Of a stretch of DNA of 64,000 nucleotides, positions 8,344 to 17,004 are shown one piece after another. A model generated the notes under the pieces. The model searched no databases. It was not told where the DNA came from and worked only from the letters and a program-made list of their open reading frames with translations. How positions within the stretch are numbered: position 1 is the stretch's first letter; every line of letters begins with the position of its first letter. Source of the DNA: Bacillus massilioanorexius (GTDB taxonomy: Bacteria; Bacillota; Bacilli; Bacillales; DSM-1321); the NCBI RefSeq assembly GCF_902374955.1, contig NZ_CABKRX010000045.1, forward strand, positions 1-64,000. Direction: 5' to 3'. The position numbers and the translations under genes are program-made.

Positions 8344-9693
8344 TTATTTCAAACGTTTTTCAAGCTCTGCTTTTTTCTCTTCAAAGCCTGGTTTTCCAAG
8401 TAAAGCAAACATATTTACTTTATATGCTTCAACTCCTGGTTGATCAAAAGGATTAACTCCTAAGATGTATCCACTTACTGCACACGCTTTTTCAAAGAAG
8501 TATACAAGATATCCGAATGTGTATGCATCCATAGCTGGAATCTCAACTAATAAGTTCGGTACACCTCCATCAGTATGTGCAAGTAAGGTACCTTCAAACG
8601 CTTTGGTGTTTACAAAATCAACTGTTTTACCAGCTAAATAATTTAAACCATCGCTATCGTTATTTGCTTCTTCAATTGTTATTTCATGTCGAGCATTTTT
8701 CACTTTAATAATTGTTTCAAATAAGTCACGACGACCTTCTTGAACATATTGCCCTAGTGAATGCAGGTCTGTTGAAAAGTTTGCAGAAGCTGGGAAGATT
8801 CCTTTTTGATCCTTCCCTTCACTTTCACCAAATAACTGTTTCCACCACTCATTAAAATATTGCAAGCCCGGTTCATAGTTAATGAGCATTTCAATTGTTT
8901 TACCCTTACTATATAAAACATTTCGAACTGCAGCATATTGGTAAGCAAGATTTTCTTCAAGCTCTTCTTTAGCAAAATCAACTTGCGCTTGTGCAGCTCC
9001 ATTCATCATTTCTTCAATGTTTGCCCCACTTACTGCAATTGGAAGTAATCCAACTGCTGTTAAAACAGAGAAGCGTCCACCAACATCGTCTGGAATAACA
9101 AATGTTTCGTATCCTTCTTCATCCGCAACTGTTTTTAAAGCACCGCGAGCTTTGTCAGTTGTAGCATAAATACGTGCACGAGCTTCTTCTTTTCCGTATT
9201 TATCTTCTAATAATTTACGGAAAATACGGAAAGCAATCGCAGGTTCAGTCGTTGTTCCTGATTTCGAAATAACATTGATTGAAAAATCTTTATCTTGAAG
9301 TAAATCCATAAGATCCTTCATATACGTACTACTAATATTGTTTCCTACAAATACAATTTGAGGTGTCTTACGTTGCTCTTTTGTCAAAGCATTATAAAAG
9401 CTGTGCTGTAACATTTCAATAGCTGCTCTAGCTCCTAAGTACGAGCCACCAATCCCTATTACTAACAAAATATCAGTATCATTTTGAATCTTTTTTGCTG
9501 CTTTTTGGATACGACTGAATTCTTCTTTATCATAAGCTGTCGGTAAGTTAATCCAACCCAAAAAGTCATTTCCTGCTCCAGTGCCTTCATGCAACGCATG
9601 ATGAGCAGCTTTAACTGCATTTTTTAAATATGTAATTTCATGTTCACCAAAAAATGGTAGAGCTGTAGAATAATCAAAACGAATATGTGCCAT
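8344..9693 (-). CDS. pgi: glucose-6-phosphate isomerase
   Basis: A 449-residue cytoplasmic enzyme converting glucose-6-phosphate to fructose-6-phosphate in glycolysis. The length equals the Bacillus type. Visible family blocks are VIGIGGSYLGARA (sugar-phosphate binding), SKSGTTTEPA, GGRFSVLTAVGLLP (PGI signature 1) and the QLFGESEGK active-site segment. The gene is monocistronic with its own terminator and a GGAGGAAC ribosome site. Its place beside yuzA and yugI matches the B. subtilis yugL region. Confidence 0.95.
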   Translation of the reverse strand: MAHIRFDYSTALPFFGEHEITYLKNAVKAAHHALHEGTGAGNDFLGWINLPTAYDKEEFSRIQKAAKKIQNDTDILLVIGIGGSYLGARAAIEMLQHSFYNALTKEQRKTPQIVFVGNNISSTYMKDLMDLLQDKDFSINVISKSGTTTEPAIAFRIFRKLLEDKYGKEEARARIYATTDKARGALKTVADEEGYETFVIPDDVGGRFSVLTAVGLLPIAVSGANIEEMMNGAAQAQVDFAKEELEENLAYQYAAVRNVLYSKGKTIEMLINYEPGLQYFNEWWKQLFGESEGKDQKGIFPASANFSTDLHSLGQYVQEGRRDLFETIIKVKNARHEITIEEANNDSDGLNYLAGKTVDFVNTKAFEGTLLAHTDGGVPNLLVEIPAMDAYTFGYLVYFFEKACAVSGYILGVNPFDQPGVEAYKVNMFALLGKPGFEEKKAELEKRLK

Positions 9694-9965
9694 TACTGTT
9701 CCTCCATAATAATTAGTACATTTTACACTTTAGCGAATGAAGAGCATATAATCAAGAAATCGTTTCACTTAAAATATGCCAATATTTTCACAAAGTAACA
9801 TAAATCGTAATTAGGAAATACTTTTCCCTTACATTTTCTCCATTTTTGACAAAATCACTCATATTTTTTTATTACATGTATATAATTTTATTTTCTACTT
9901 ATCATATTACTTAAATCGCGATTTAAATAATCAAAACACTAATTACCATTATAGGAGGTCCTATT

Positions 9966-10199
9966 ATGAGCGGAATCCAACGTACTGCACTTGTTCTTAC
10001 AATTATCGGCGCTATCAACTGGGGGCTAATCGGCTTCTTCCAATTTGATCTTGTTGCTACTATTTTCGGTGGTCAAGGTAGCCTAATTTCCAGAATCATA
10101 TATGGGTTAGTAGGAATTGCTGGCCTCATTAATCTAGGTTTGCTCTTTAAGCCTAATGAAGCCCGTATAGCAGATCCTGAAACAAGACCAGCTCGTTAG
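9966..10199 (+). CDS. yuzA: DUF378 membrane protein YuzA
   Basis: A 77-residue protein with two transmembrane helices (about 7-27 and 41-62) and the DUF378 signature NWGLIGFFQFDLVATIFGG. The short C-terminal tail is charged. Function is unknown for the family. ATAGGAGGTCC lies at ideal distance from the ATG. Its position between pgi and yugI matches B. subtilis yuzA. Confidence 0.8.
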   Translation: MSGIQRTALVLTIIGAINWGLIGFFQFDLVATIFGGQGSLISRIIYGLVGIAGLINLGLLFKPNEARIADPETRPAR

Positions 10200-10310
10200 A
10201 AAAGTGGAAGCGTCTTAGTAGCCCGAACAACATAAGTCAAGAAGGTCGCTCTATGAACCTACTTATTTCCTTAGCTTAAGACACTAGGAATAGTGCTACT
10301 TTCTTATCAT
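10200..10310. repeat. imperfect long inverted repeat
   Basis: The left part AAAGTGGAAGCGTCTTAG and the right part CTTAAGACAC...GTGCTACTTT are imperfect complements. An inner pair AAGTCAAGAAGGT / ACCTACTT is also visible. It looks like a small hairpin-forming element after yuzA; no T-run follows on the plus strand. Confidence 0.35.
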
Positions 10311-10315
10311 AAAAA

Positions 10316-10352
10316 AAGCGAGAGTTCCTTTTAGATAAGGAGCTCTCGCTTT
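10316..10352 (-). terminator. glutamate dehydrogenase terminator
   Basis: Arms AAGCGAGAG and CTCTCGCTT with an inner CCTT/AAGG extension, followed by seven T on the minus strand. Confidence 0.8.
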
Positions 10353-10361
10353 ACCTACTAT

Positions 10362-11642
10362 TTATACCCAGCCACGGAATCTTGAAGCTTCAGCCATCTT
10401 ACGTGCTCCAACCATATACGCAGCTAAACGCATATTAATGTTTCGATTATGAGCTACTTGATAGACATTATTAAAAGCTTGAACTAGTACTTTTTCTAGC
10501 TTTTCATTGACTTCTTCCTCTGACCAATAATATCCTTGATTGTTTTGAACCCACTCAAAGTAAGATACTGTTACTCCACCAGAACTAGCTAAAACATCAG
10601 GAACAAGCAAAATACCACGATCTGTTAAAATTTTAGTCGCTTCTAAAGTTGTTGGTCCGTTAGCTGCTTCAACAACAATTTTCGCCTTAATATTATCTGC
10701 ATTACTTGCAGTAATTTGATTTGAAATGGCAGCTGGAACAAGAATATCACACTCTTTTTCCAATAGTTCTAAATTGGTTATTGTATTCTCAAACAATGTC
10801 GTTACTGTTCCAAAACTATCTCGACGATCGAGTAAATAATCAATATCTAATCCTTTCGGATCATATAATCCACCGTAAGCATCGGAAATACCTACTACAA
10901 TAGCTCCTGCATCGTGCATAAACTTAGCTAGAAAACTACCAGCATTACCGAATCCTTGTACAATTACTTTTGCACCTTTTACTGAAATTCCTTTTCTTTT
11001 AGCAGCTTCTTCTATACATATCGTTACACCTTGAGCCGTTGCCTTTTCACGACCTTGTGATCCTCCTAGCACTAAAGGTTTACCAGTGATAAACCCTGGG
11101 GAATCATTTTCACGTAAACGACTATATTCATCCATCATCCAAGCCATAATTTGAGAGTTCGTATATACATCTGGAGCAGGAATATCTTTTGTTGGACCAA
11201 CTATTTGACTAATAGCTCGTACATAAGCTCGACTTAAACGTTCAAGCTCACCCATAGACATATTACGAGGGTCACAAATAATACCACCTTTTCCCCCACC
11301 ATAAGGTAAATCGACAATGCCACATTTTAAGCTCATCCACATGGAAAGAGCTTTTACCTCTTCTTCATTAACCTCTGGATGAAAGCGTACCCCACCTTTT
11401 GTAGGCCCGATTGCATCATTGTGCTGTGCACGATATCCCGTAAACACTTTTACACTGCCATCATCCATTTTTACAGGCATACGTACTGTTAGCATTCTTA
11501 AAGGTTCTTTTAATAACTCATAAACCTCATCTGAAAAACCTAATTTACTTAACGCTTCTCGAATGACAACCTGTGTTGAAGTAAGTAAACTTAAAGATTC
11601 AGTTTGTGTCGGCTTTTGATCTGCCTTACCCGTTGCTCCCAT
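10362..11642 (-). CDS. gudB: NAD-type glutamate dehydrogenase (GudB/RocG family)
   Basis: A 426-residue Glu/Leu/Phe/Val dehydrogenase interconverting glutamate and 2-oxoglutarate plus ammonium. It has the dimerisation/substrate domain with GPTKGGVRFHP and PYGGGKGG (catalytic Lys about 118), followed by a Rossmann domain (VQGFGNAGSFLAK). Two starts compete: TTG 11654, one base after AGGAG and so too close, and ATG 11642, 13 bases after it. The ATG gives the length usual for B. subtilis GudB/RocG and was chosen. A near-perfect CcpA operator lies about 150 bases upstream, as expected for a catabolite-repressed RocG-type enzyme. Sequence alone does not separate GudB from RocG, so the symbol is provisional. 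Confidence 0.85.
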   Translation of the reverse strand: MGATGKADQKPTQTESLSLLTSTQVVIREALSKLGFSDEVYELLKEPLRMLTVRMPVKMDDGSVKVFTGYRAQHNDAIGPTKGGVRFHPEVNEEEVKALSMWMSLKCGIVDLPYGGGKGGIICDPRNMSMGELERLSRAYVRAISQIVGPTKDIPAPDVYTNSQIMAWMMDEYSRLRENDSPGFITGKPLVLGGSQGREKATAQGVTICIEEAAKRKGISVKGAKVIVQGFGNAGSFLAKFMHDAGAIVVGISDAYGGLYDPKGLDIDYLLDRRDSFGTVTTLFENTITNLELLEKECDILVPAAISNQITASNADNIKAKIVVEAANGPTTLEATKILTDRGILLVPDVLASSGGVTVSYFEWVQNNQGYYWSEEEVNEKLEKVLVQAFNNVYQVAHNRNINMRLAAYMVGARKMAEASRFRGWV

Positions 11643-11789
11643 TTGTTCAATCAATCTCCTTTAATACACTTATACTTTGGATTTTTTTAACTCACACTAA
11701 TCTTAACTAACCTAAACCTCTGTCTTCTTCAGCAAATCTCAAGTTTAATGAAGGATCATTCGATATAAATAGATAATAAATAATTAAAA

Positions 11790-11803
11790 TTAAAGCGTTT
11801 TCA
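11790..11803. promoter_or_regulatory. candidate CcpA operator (cre)
   Basis: TTAAAGCGTTTTCA matches the cre consensus TGWAANCGNTNWCA at 13 of 14 positions (T for G at position 2). It lies in the promoter-side region of the glutamate dehydrogenase gene. B. subtilis rocG is repressed by CcpA. Confidence 0.45.
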
Positions 11804-11894
11804 TAAATGAACTATTTTAAAAATGAGAAATACTACCACTAAGATAACATATAAGATAAAAAAAGAAAGTGATATGCTTATAAAAAAGTAATCT

Positions 11895-12075
11895 AAGTTA
11901 ATTATGCTTCAAGATGTTCCTTTTCCGTCGTGAGACTCCTTAGTAGCAATGAGTGTTGGTACTCTCACCTATCCAGCTACTCTTACAGAGTCTCGCACAT
12001 TACACTCCATTCCCCTTTTTATGACGATTTCACACCACATTTATAAAACAACGTGAGTTATGACAAGTTACGCGA
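11895..12075. repeat. decayed dispersed repeat
   Basis: The core GTGAGACTCCTTAGTAGC ... CAGAGTCTCGCACATTACACTCC matches the copy at 49554-49776 (CAGGAGTCTCGCACCTTGTACATC). The edges are not clear. No reading frame is supported in 11643-12181. Confidence 0.4.
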
Positions 12076-12139
12076 TTTCAACGTTTTTTACTTCGTACTA
12101 CCTAATTCAAATATTTTATATTTCTTGTATAACAAAAAA

Positions 12140-12164
12140 CATCATCCTCAATTAGAAGATGATG
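12140..12164 (-). terminator. yugI terminator
   Basis: The CATCATC / GATGATG hairpin is followed by a T-run on the minus strand, 18 bases beyond the yugI stop. Confidence 0.65.
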
Positions 12165-12181
12165 TAAATAAAAAATATTTA

Positions 12182-12583
12182 TTATTTTTTAATTAAGTCT
12201 TGGCGTTCAGAAGCTTCAATCCACTCTTGAAGTTTATCTTTTAACGTATTAAATCCTTCTTCAGGTGCAGCAGTTGTAACAACAGCCGCATGACGTTTCT
12301 TTGGCGCAGCTTGTTTTGGACGCTCTTGTTGAGCTGGTGCTTCTTGAGTAGCACGGATTGATAAGCTAATTTTACCAGAAGCTTCGTCAACTGATAATAC
12401 TTTAACTTGAACTTCATCTCCTACTTTAAGATGATCATTAACATCTTTTACATAACCATGAGTTACTTCAGAAATGTGAACTAAACCTTGTGTATTTTCA
12501 TCAAGCGCAACAAACGCACCATAAGGTTGAATCCCTTTAACTGTACCTGTTAGAACTGAACCTACTTCGTATTTTCCAGACAT
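12182..12583 (-). CDS. yugI: S1-domain RNA-binding protein YugI (general stress protein 13)
   Basis: A 133-residue cytoplasmic protein. Residues about 5-76 are a single S1 OB-fold domain (GSVLTGTVKGIQPYGAFVAL ... GLVHISEV ... VKVLSVD). A Gln/Pro/Ala-rich, basic linker and a short helical tail follow. B. subtilis YugI (GSP13) is a ribosome-associated stress protein of the same size and position. The function is RNA or ribosome binding; the specific target is unknown. Single gene with its own terminator. Confidence 0.88.
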   Translation of the reverse strand: MSGKYEVGSVLTGTVKGIQPYGAFVALDENTQGLVHISEVTHGYVKDVNDHLKVGDEVQVKVLSVDEASGKISLSIRATQEAPAQQERPKQAAPKKRHAAVVTTAAPEEGFNTLKDKLQEWIEASERQDLIKK

Positions 12584-12970
12584 ATAAACACTCCTATTTT
12601 TACATTGTTATTTTTCGTCAATTTTACACAATTATATATTATAACATATTATATTGATTTCCACAAAAGGATCAACATTTTTTAAAAAGTCACTGTTACT
12701 TTTTATTTGAACTCACTTTCCCTTAAGCTCTTAATTCTGTAGTACCATACGTCACATCCTTCTTCGCTTCACATCTGTATTATGTAACGTAAATTCGAAA
12801 ATGAAATCCCACCTTTTGAGATAAATGGACAAAGCAATCACTTTCCTTATTAGATGTTTCCTATTTCAACGAATAATAATCATTAACACGAAAAGTTCAA
12901 TTTTCCAATAAAAAACCAATTTTTTCATTGATATAATAAGAGTAAAGGGATGTAAAGGAGGATGTTTTGT
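12584..12970. other. gene-free intergenic stretch
   Basis: AT-rich sequence between divergent genes. Apart from presumed promoters I see no gene, no convincing operator and no strong hairpin. Confidence 0.4.
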
Positions 12971-13177
12971 ATGTCTACAATCGGGCAAAATATTCAAGCT
13001 TACCGTAATGAAAAAAGTATGAGCGTTGAGGAATTAGCTATTAGAATCAGATGTGGTACAAAAACATTAGAAGATTACGAAAAAGGGATTAACATCCCCA
13101 ACAATCAAACTCTATTAATGATTTCTACAGTGTTAGATGTACCAGCCTCAGAATTATTAGAACATCACATTAGATAA
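12971..13177 (+). CDS. small XRE-family HTH regulator
   Basis: A 68-residue protein that is almost entirely one Cro/C1-type helix-turn-helix domain (IGQNIQAYRNEKSMSVEELAIRIRCGTKTLEDYEKGINIPNNQTLLMISTVLDVP). It should bind DNA as a dimer; no ligand domain is present. An upstream in-frame ATG at 12962 touches the AGGAGG site, so the second ATG at 12971, nine bases later, was chosen. The target is unknown. It stands alone between yugI and niaP. Confidence 0.8.
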   Translation: MSTIGQNIQAYRNEKSMSVEELAIRIRCGTKTLEDYEKGINIPNNQTLLMISTVLDVPASELLEHHIR

Positions 13178-13200
13178 AATTGTTTCCAATAAAAAATGCA

Positions 13201-13238
13201 AGAGGGTGTCCAAAAGAAAAAAGTGATAGACACTCTCT
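13201..13238 (+). terminator. terminator, GAGGGTGTCC hairpin family
   Basis: Arms AGAGGGTGTC and GACACTCTCT downstream of the HTH gene. The arm sequence is nearly the same as at 4009 and 30470. The trailing T-run is weak. Confidence 0.5.
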
Positions 13239-13358
13239 TACATTCTATAGGAGGTTTTATCCTCTTTCTCATTTTCCAAAAAGCAGAACAAGCGATGCAC
13301 AAGACAAAGCGCGTAACATTGCTTTTTAACTATAAAAACGAAGAAAAACATAGGGCCA

Positions 13359-13387
13359 CTGAAAAGTGATAAAAAATCACTTTTCAG
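13359..13387 (-). terminator. niaP terminator, CTGAAAAGTGAT family
   Basis: Perfect arms CTGAAAAGTGAT and ATCACTTTTCAG, just beyond the niaP stop. The same arms recur at 35529 and 44745. Confidence 0.6.
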
Positions 13388-13418
13388 CAACCCCTTCTTT
13401 AGCTTTTAAAGAATTCCA

Positions 13419-14621
13419 TTATTCTAGTTCGATTTGTTTGGTTTCTTCTCCAAGGAATAATACCGCAACTGCACCAATTAATATCGCGATACAGAATATT
13501 AAAAATATTGAACTTGTGGAAACATTATAACCAACTAAAGATCCAATAAGTAATGGTCCAAAAACGCCTCCCAATCGACCTGCACTTGCTGCCATTCCAG
13601 AGCCAGCTCCTCGCATTATAGCTGGATATTGCTCTGGTGTATAAGCATACATAGCTCCCCATGCACCTAAATTAAAGAAAGAAAGCATTGCACCTGCTAT
13701 GAGTAATAATGATAACGATTCAGCACTTCCAAACAAGTATGCACTTCCAGCTGTACCTAATAAGTAAACAACAAGCACAAATTTCCTTCCTACTCTTTCG
13801 ATTAACCAAGCTACAGAAAAATATCCTGGTAATTGCGCTAAGGTCATCAATAAGACATATTCAAAGCTTTTAATTAAACTGTATCCTTTCATTACCATTA
13901 CATTTGGTAACCATAGGAACATCCCATAATAGGAAAAAACAACACAAAACCATAATATCCAAAGCATCACCGTTTTCTTTCGATAAGGTTCTGACCATAC
14001 TTCTGTAATTTGTTGAAATACATTCTTTTTAAGTTTTCTCTGAACCTTTTCGAACTGAGGAGAATCAGGTAGCTTAAAGCGAAGATACAAAGCATAAAAA
14101 GCTGGAATAGCACAAAGTATTAAGGCCCATTCCCATCCAAATTTCGGAATAATAAAATAAGATATTAGAGCGGCTACAATCCATCCACCTGCCCAAAAGC
14201 TTTCAAGTAGTACAACTACTCTTCCTCTTTCTTTAGCAGATACAGATTCGGATACTAACGTCGAAGCAACAGGAAGCTCACCTCCTAAGCCCATTCCAAT
14301 TAAAAATCTTAAACAAATAAATCCAAGTAACGTACTAGTAAAGGCAGACAATCCACTGCCTACTGAAAAAAATAACAACGTAATGATAAAGACCTTTTTA
14401 CGGCCAATACGATCGGCCATTAACCCAAAGACGAAAGCACCTACCATCATACCAATAGAATTTATACTACCAATGAAACCAACTTGTTCTGTTGATAGTC
14501 CCCAGTCTACTGCAAGTGCTGCTAAAACGAACGATAGGATTCCAACATCCATAGCATCAAACAACCAGCCTAAACCAGCAATTCCAAGTAGCTTTCGTTG
14601 TGATACCTCACTTTTATTCAT
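13419..14621 (-). CDS. niaP: niacin transporter NiaP (MFS)
   Basis: A 400-residue major-facilitator protein with about 12 helices. It imports nicotinate/nicotinamide for NAD salvage. It shows the MFS loop motif GLMADRIGRKKVF, an N-terminal SQRKLLGIAGLGWLFDAMDVGILSF and GMGLGGELPVASTLVSE, which closely follow B. subtilis NiaP (YceI). In B. subtilis the gene lies elsewhere, so its place beside alaT is a local rearrangement. AAAGGAG sits nine bases before ATG 14621. The 5' leader contains a compact structured RNA (14662-14780). B. subtilis niaP is controlled by NiaR; I could not recognise a NiaR operator here. Confidence 0.85.
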   Translation of the reverse strand: MNKSEVSQRKLLGIAGLGWLFDAMDVGILSFVLAALAVDWGLSTEQVGFIGSINSIGMMVGAFVFGLMADRIGRKKVFIITLLFFSVGSGLSAFTSTLLGFICLRFLIGMGLGGELPVASTLVSESVSAKERGRVVVLLESFWAGGWIVAALISYFIIPKFGWEWALILCAIPAFYALYLRFKLPDSPQFEKVQRKLKKNVFQQITEVWSEPYRKKTVMLWILWFCVVFSYYGMFLWLPNVMVMKGYSLIKSFEYVLLMTLAQLPGYFSVAWLIERVGRKFVLVVYLLGTAGSAYLFGSAESLSLLLIAGAMLSFFNLGAWGAMYAYTPEQYPAIMRGAGSGMAASAGRLGGVFGPLLIGSLVGYNVSTSSIFLIFCIAILIGAVAVLFLGEETKQIELE

Positions 14622-14661
14622 GAGAAAGTTCTCCTTTTTTTAGTATAAAACTAACTGAATC

Positions 14662-14780
14662 GGAAATACTTAATCTTGAAGGCTTTTAACTAATCCTTCA
14701 AGATTAGTTATGAAAACAAAACGTCAATATTGAAATGCTCCCCCAAACATTTCAATACTGCTTTGTTTTCAAGTATTCCC
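14662..14780 (-). ncRNA. structured niaP leader (candidate three-way-junction cis-regulatory RNA)
   Basis: A closing helix pairs 14662-14671 with 14771-14780. It encloses two arms without slack: 14671-14706 (12-bp stem TAATCTTGAAGG / CCTTCAAGATTA) and 14712-14770 (10-bp outer and 13-bp inner stems, loop TTTGGGGGAG). In the minus-strand RNA the closing helix and the long arm each contain a G-U pair; on the plus strand these would be A-C mismatches, which favours the niaP strand. An alternative hairpin (AACTAATC / GATTAGTT, 14688-14709) competes with the first arm. The element ends about 40 bases before the niaP start. It does not match a riboswitch class I know. Confidence 0.5.
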
Positions 14781-14788
14781 CCCTTTTT

Positions 14789-14819
14789 ACGGACAAAACT
14801 GAGTTTTGTCCGTTTTTTT
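14789..14819 (+). terminator. perfect hairpin with plus-strand T-run
   Basis: ACGGACAAAACT and AGTTTTGTCCGT form a perfect palindrome followed by TTTTTT on the plus strand. No plus-strand gene precedes it, so it may end an antisense transcript over the niaP leader. On the minus strand it would be a 5' hairpin of the niaP transcript. Confidence 0.5.
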
Positions 14820-14876
14820 ATTTGCTCGCTATCTTCTAGATAGTATATCCCTATCATTTTTTTATTTTTTCAACAA

Positions 14877-14907
14877 TTCATCCGTGGAGATATCCTCCAC
14901 GGATGAA
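14877..14907 (-). terminator. alaT terminator hairpin
   Basis: The TTCATCCGTGGA / TCCACGGATGAA hairpin lies just after the alaT stop, with T-rich sequence beginning a few bases later on the minus strand. Confidence 0.65.
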
Positions 14908-14915
14908 TAATTATC

Positions 14916-16091
14916 TTATTTAGATTCATTTAATTTATCAATAAATCTTCCAATTCTTTTAATTGCTTCTTGAAGTTGCTCAATGGACGATGCATAAGAA
15001 GCACGAACATGTCCTTCTCCACTCTCACCAAATACACTACCTGGGACAACCGCTACTTTTTCTTGAAGTAACAATTGTTCAGCAAATTCTTCTGATGTTA
15101 AGCCTGTACTTTTAATTGATGGGAAAGCATAAAATGCTCCTCCTGGTACATGACAATCTAATCCTAATTCATTAAATGACTTAACAATATAATTTCTTCT
15201 TGCACGATAGCTAGAGACCATATCTTCAACATCTTGCATTCCATTTTTCAACGCTTCAAGTGCCGCATATTGAGCCATAGAAGAAGCACACATCATTGCA
15301 TATTGATGAATTTTGAGCATAGCTTCTGATATTTCACGTGGAGCACATACAAATCCAAGTCTCCATCCAGTCATAGCAAAAGCTTTTGAAAAGCCATTAA
15401 TGACTATTGTTCTTTCCTGCATTCCATCAATAGAGGCAAAGCTTGTAAACGGTTCATCATATGATAATTCTGCATAAATTTCATCTGTCAGAACTAGTAA
15501 ATCATGCTTTTTAATCACATCTGCAAGTGCTTGAAGATCATCTTCTAATAATTGTGTACCTGTTGGATTATTTGGCGTACAAATCAAAACGGCTTTTGTT
15601 TTTTCCGTAATAACAGAAGATAACTCTTCTGCTGTTAATTTAAATCCATTTTCTTTCTTAGTAGAGATCGTAACCGGTACCCCACCTGTTAATGCAACTA
15701 ACGGTGCATAGGCTACAAAGCATGGTTCTACTACGATAATTTCATCGCCTGGATCAATAATAGCTCTTAAAGCAATGTCCAGTGCCTGACTAGCACCAAC
15801 TGTCACAATAATCTCATTGTTTGGATTATAGTTCAGATGAAAAGATTTATACATATACTTCGCTATTTCTTGTCTTAATTCTAAAAGTCCCGCATTGGCA
15901 GTGTATGAAGTATATCCTCTTTCTAAAGATGATATAGCCGCTTCTCGCACAGACCATGAAGTAACAAAGTCTGGTTCCCCTACACCAAGCGAAATTACAC
16001 CTTCCATCGTTGCCGCAAGGTCAAAAAACTTACGGATTCCTGATGGTTTCATTTCTTGTACTGTTTTTGATAAATAATTTGTTTTAATCAT
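14916..16091 (-). CDS. alaT: alanine transaminase AlaT (class I/II aminotransferase)
   Basis: A 391-residue PLP-dependent enzyme making alanine from pyruvate and glutamate. Family blocks: GEPDF, YTANAGLLELR, TPNNPTG (Asn contacts PLP), DEIYAELSY and the PLP lysine in NGFSKAFAMTGWR (Lys 236). Its start overlaps the alaR stop by four bases (ATGA), so the two are translationally coupled. B. subtilis has the same alaR-alaT pair, in which AlaR activates alaT. Confidence 0.9.
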   Translation of the reverse strand: MIKTNYLSKTVQEMKPSGIRKFFDLAATMEGVISLGVGEPDFVTSWSVREAAISSLERGYTSYTANAGLLELRQEIAKYMYKSFHLNYNPNNEIIVTVGASQALDIALRAIIDPGDEIIVVEPCFVAYAPLVALTGGVPVTISTKKENGFKLTAEELSSVITEKTKAVLICTPNNPTGTQLLEDDLQALADVIKKHDLLVLTDEIYAELSYDEPFTSFASIDGMQERTIVINGFSKAFAMTGWRLGFVCAPREISEAMLKIHQYAMMCASSMAQYAALEALKNGMQDVEDMVSSYRARRNYIVKSFNELGLDCHVPGGAFYAFPSIKSTGLTSEEFAEQLLLQEKVAVVPGSVFGESGEGHVRASYASSIEQLQEAIKRIGRFIDKLNESK

Positions 16092-16588
16092 GGAGAAACC
16101 ACTATCCTCTTATCATCATCACCCTGTTCAAAAACGATGCCATCATGTTTATACTTTTTCAGAATAAAATGGGTTGTCGTAGACAGAACAGAATCTAATG
16201 TCGAAAGTTTTTGTGAAACAAAGCTTGCTACTTCGTTCATTGATTTGCCTTCAATAATGACGGATAGGTCATATACACCAGACATTAAATAAACAGATTG
16301 TACTTCTTTAAAACGATAAATTCTTTTAGCTACTTCATCAAAGCCTACTCCTCTTTTTGGAGCTACCTTAACATCGATCATAGCTGTAACACCTTGATGC
16401 TCGTCCACTTTTGCCCAATCAATGATTGTCATGTATCGCACAATAACTTTCATTTCTTCAAGTTTAGATAAAGTTACTTCTAGTTCTTCTAGCGTTACGT
16501 CAACCATCTTCGCTAGGTCGTTTTTATCAATACGGCCATTGTTCTCAATCAACTTTAAAATTTCTAATTCTATTGTATTAAGATGCAT
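16088..16588 (-). CDS. alaR: Lrp/AsnC-family regulator AlaR
   Basis: A 166-residue Lrp/AsnC regulator: an N-terminal winged HTH (LNTIELEILKLIENNGRIDKNDLAKMVDV) and a C-terminal RAM/ligand domain (TAMIDVKV ... VYLMSGVYDLSVIIEG). It controls the downstream alaT gene, probably in response to alanine. The first possible ATG (16594) abuts AGGAGG with no spacing, so the ATG at 16588, six bases on, was taken; it gives the B. subtilis AlaR length. Confidence 0.88.
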   Translation of the reverse strand: MHLNTIELEILKLIENNGRIDKNDLAKMVDVTLEELEVTLSKLEEMKVIVRYMTIIDWAKVDEHQGVTAMIDVKVAPKRGVGFDEVAKRIYRFKEVQSVYLMSGVYDLSVIIEGKSMNEVASFVSQKLSTLDSVLSTTTHFILKKYKHDGIVFEQGDDDKRIVVSP

Positions 16589-17004
16589 AAACATCCTCCT
16601 AAGAAATAATTAAACATTCCTAATTATAGCAAGCTTTAAATCATATGATAAAGGCTTTTTTCATAGAAAAAAACCTTTTTGCCTATTAAAGTGTTAAAAG
16701 ATTCTCTTTCAAACAAGCAAATCTATTATATAACACATTTTTAACTTTTATATCAATTATATAAAAAGATTTAGAATTTGAAAAAATATTTAAAAAATTA
16801 TCTCGTTCATGTAATATACAATCATATAGCTAACATGAAAACAAACCTACATAATTCTTAATTATAGCTCAATTGCAGCTTTGTAAATTTTACATTTTTT
16901 CTAATCTGCAGAGGATTCTATTAAGAAAATTTGTCGATTGAAAAAAGATTCTTTAAACTAGAGGATATGGCTGCATACGAAAATTTAACAGGACGGTGAA
17001 TAAA
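16589..17004. other. gene-free stretch between alaR and patB
   Basis: AT-rich divergent promoter region of about 415 bases. I looked for S-box and T-box features upstream of patB and found none. Confidence 0.4.

Noticed and set aside
12866..12886. Fur-box-like AATAATAATCATTA upstream of the small XRE gene
   Set aside because: Too many mismatches to the 7-1-7 consensus in very AT-rich DNA, and no iron gene follows.
16589..17004. Possible S-box riboswitch upstream of patB
   Set aside because: None of the conserved S-box blocks are present and no terminator lies before the gene.
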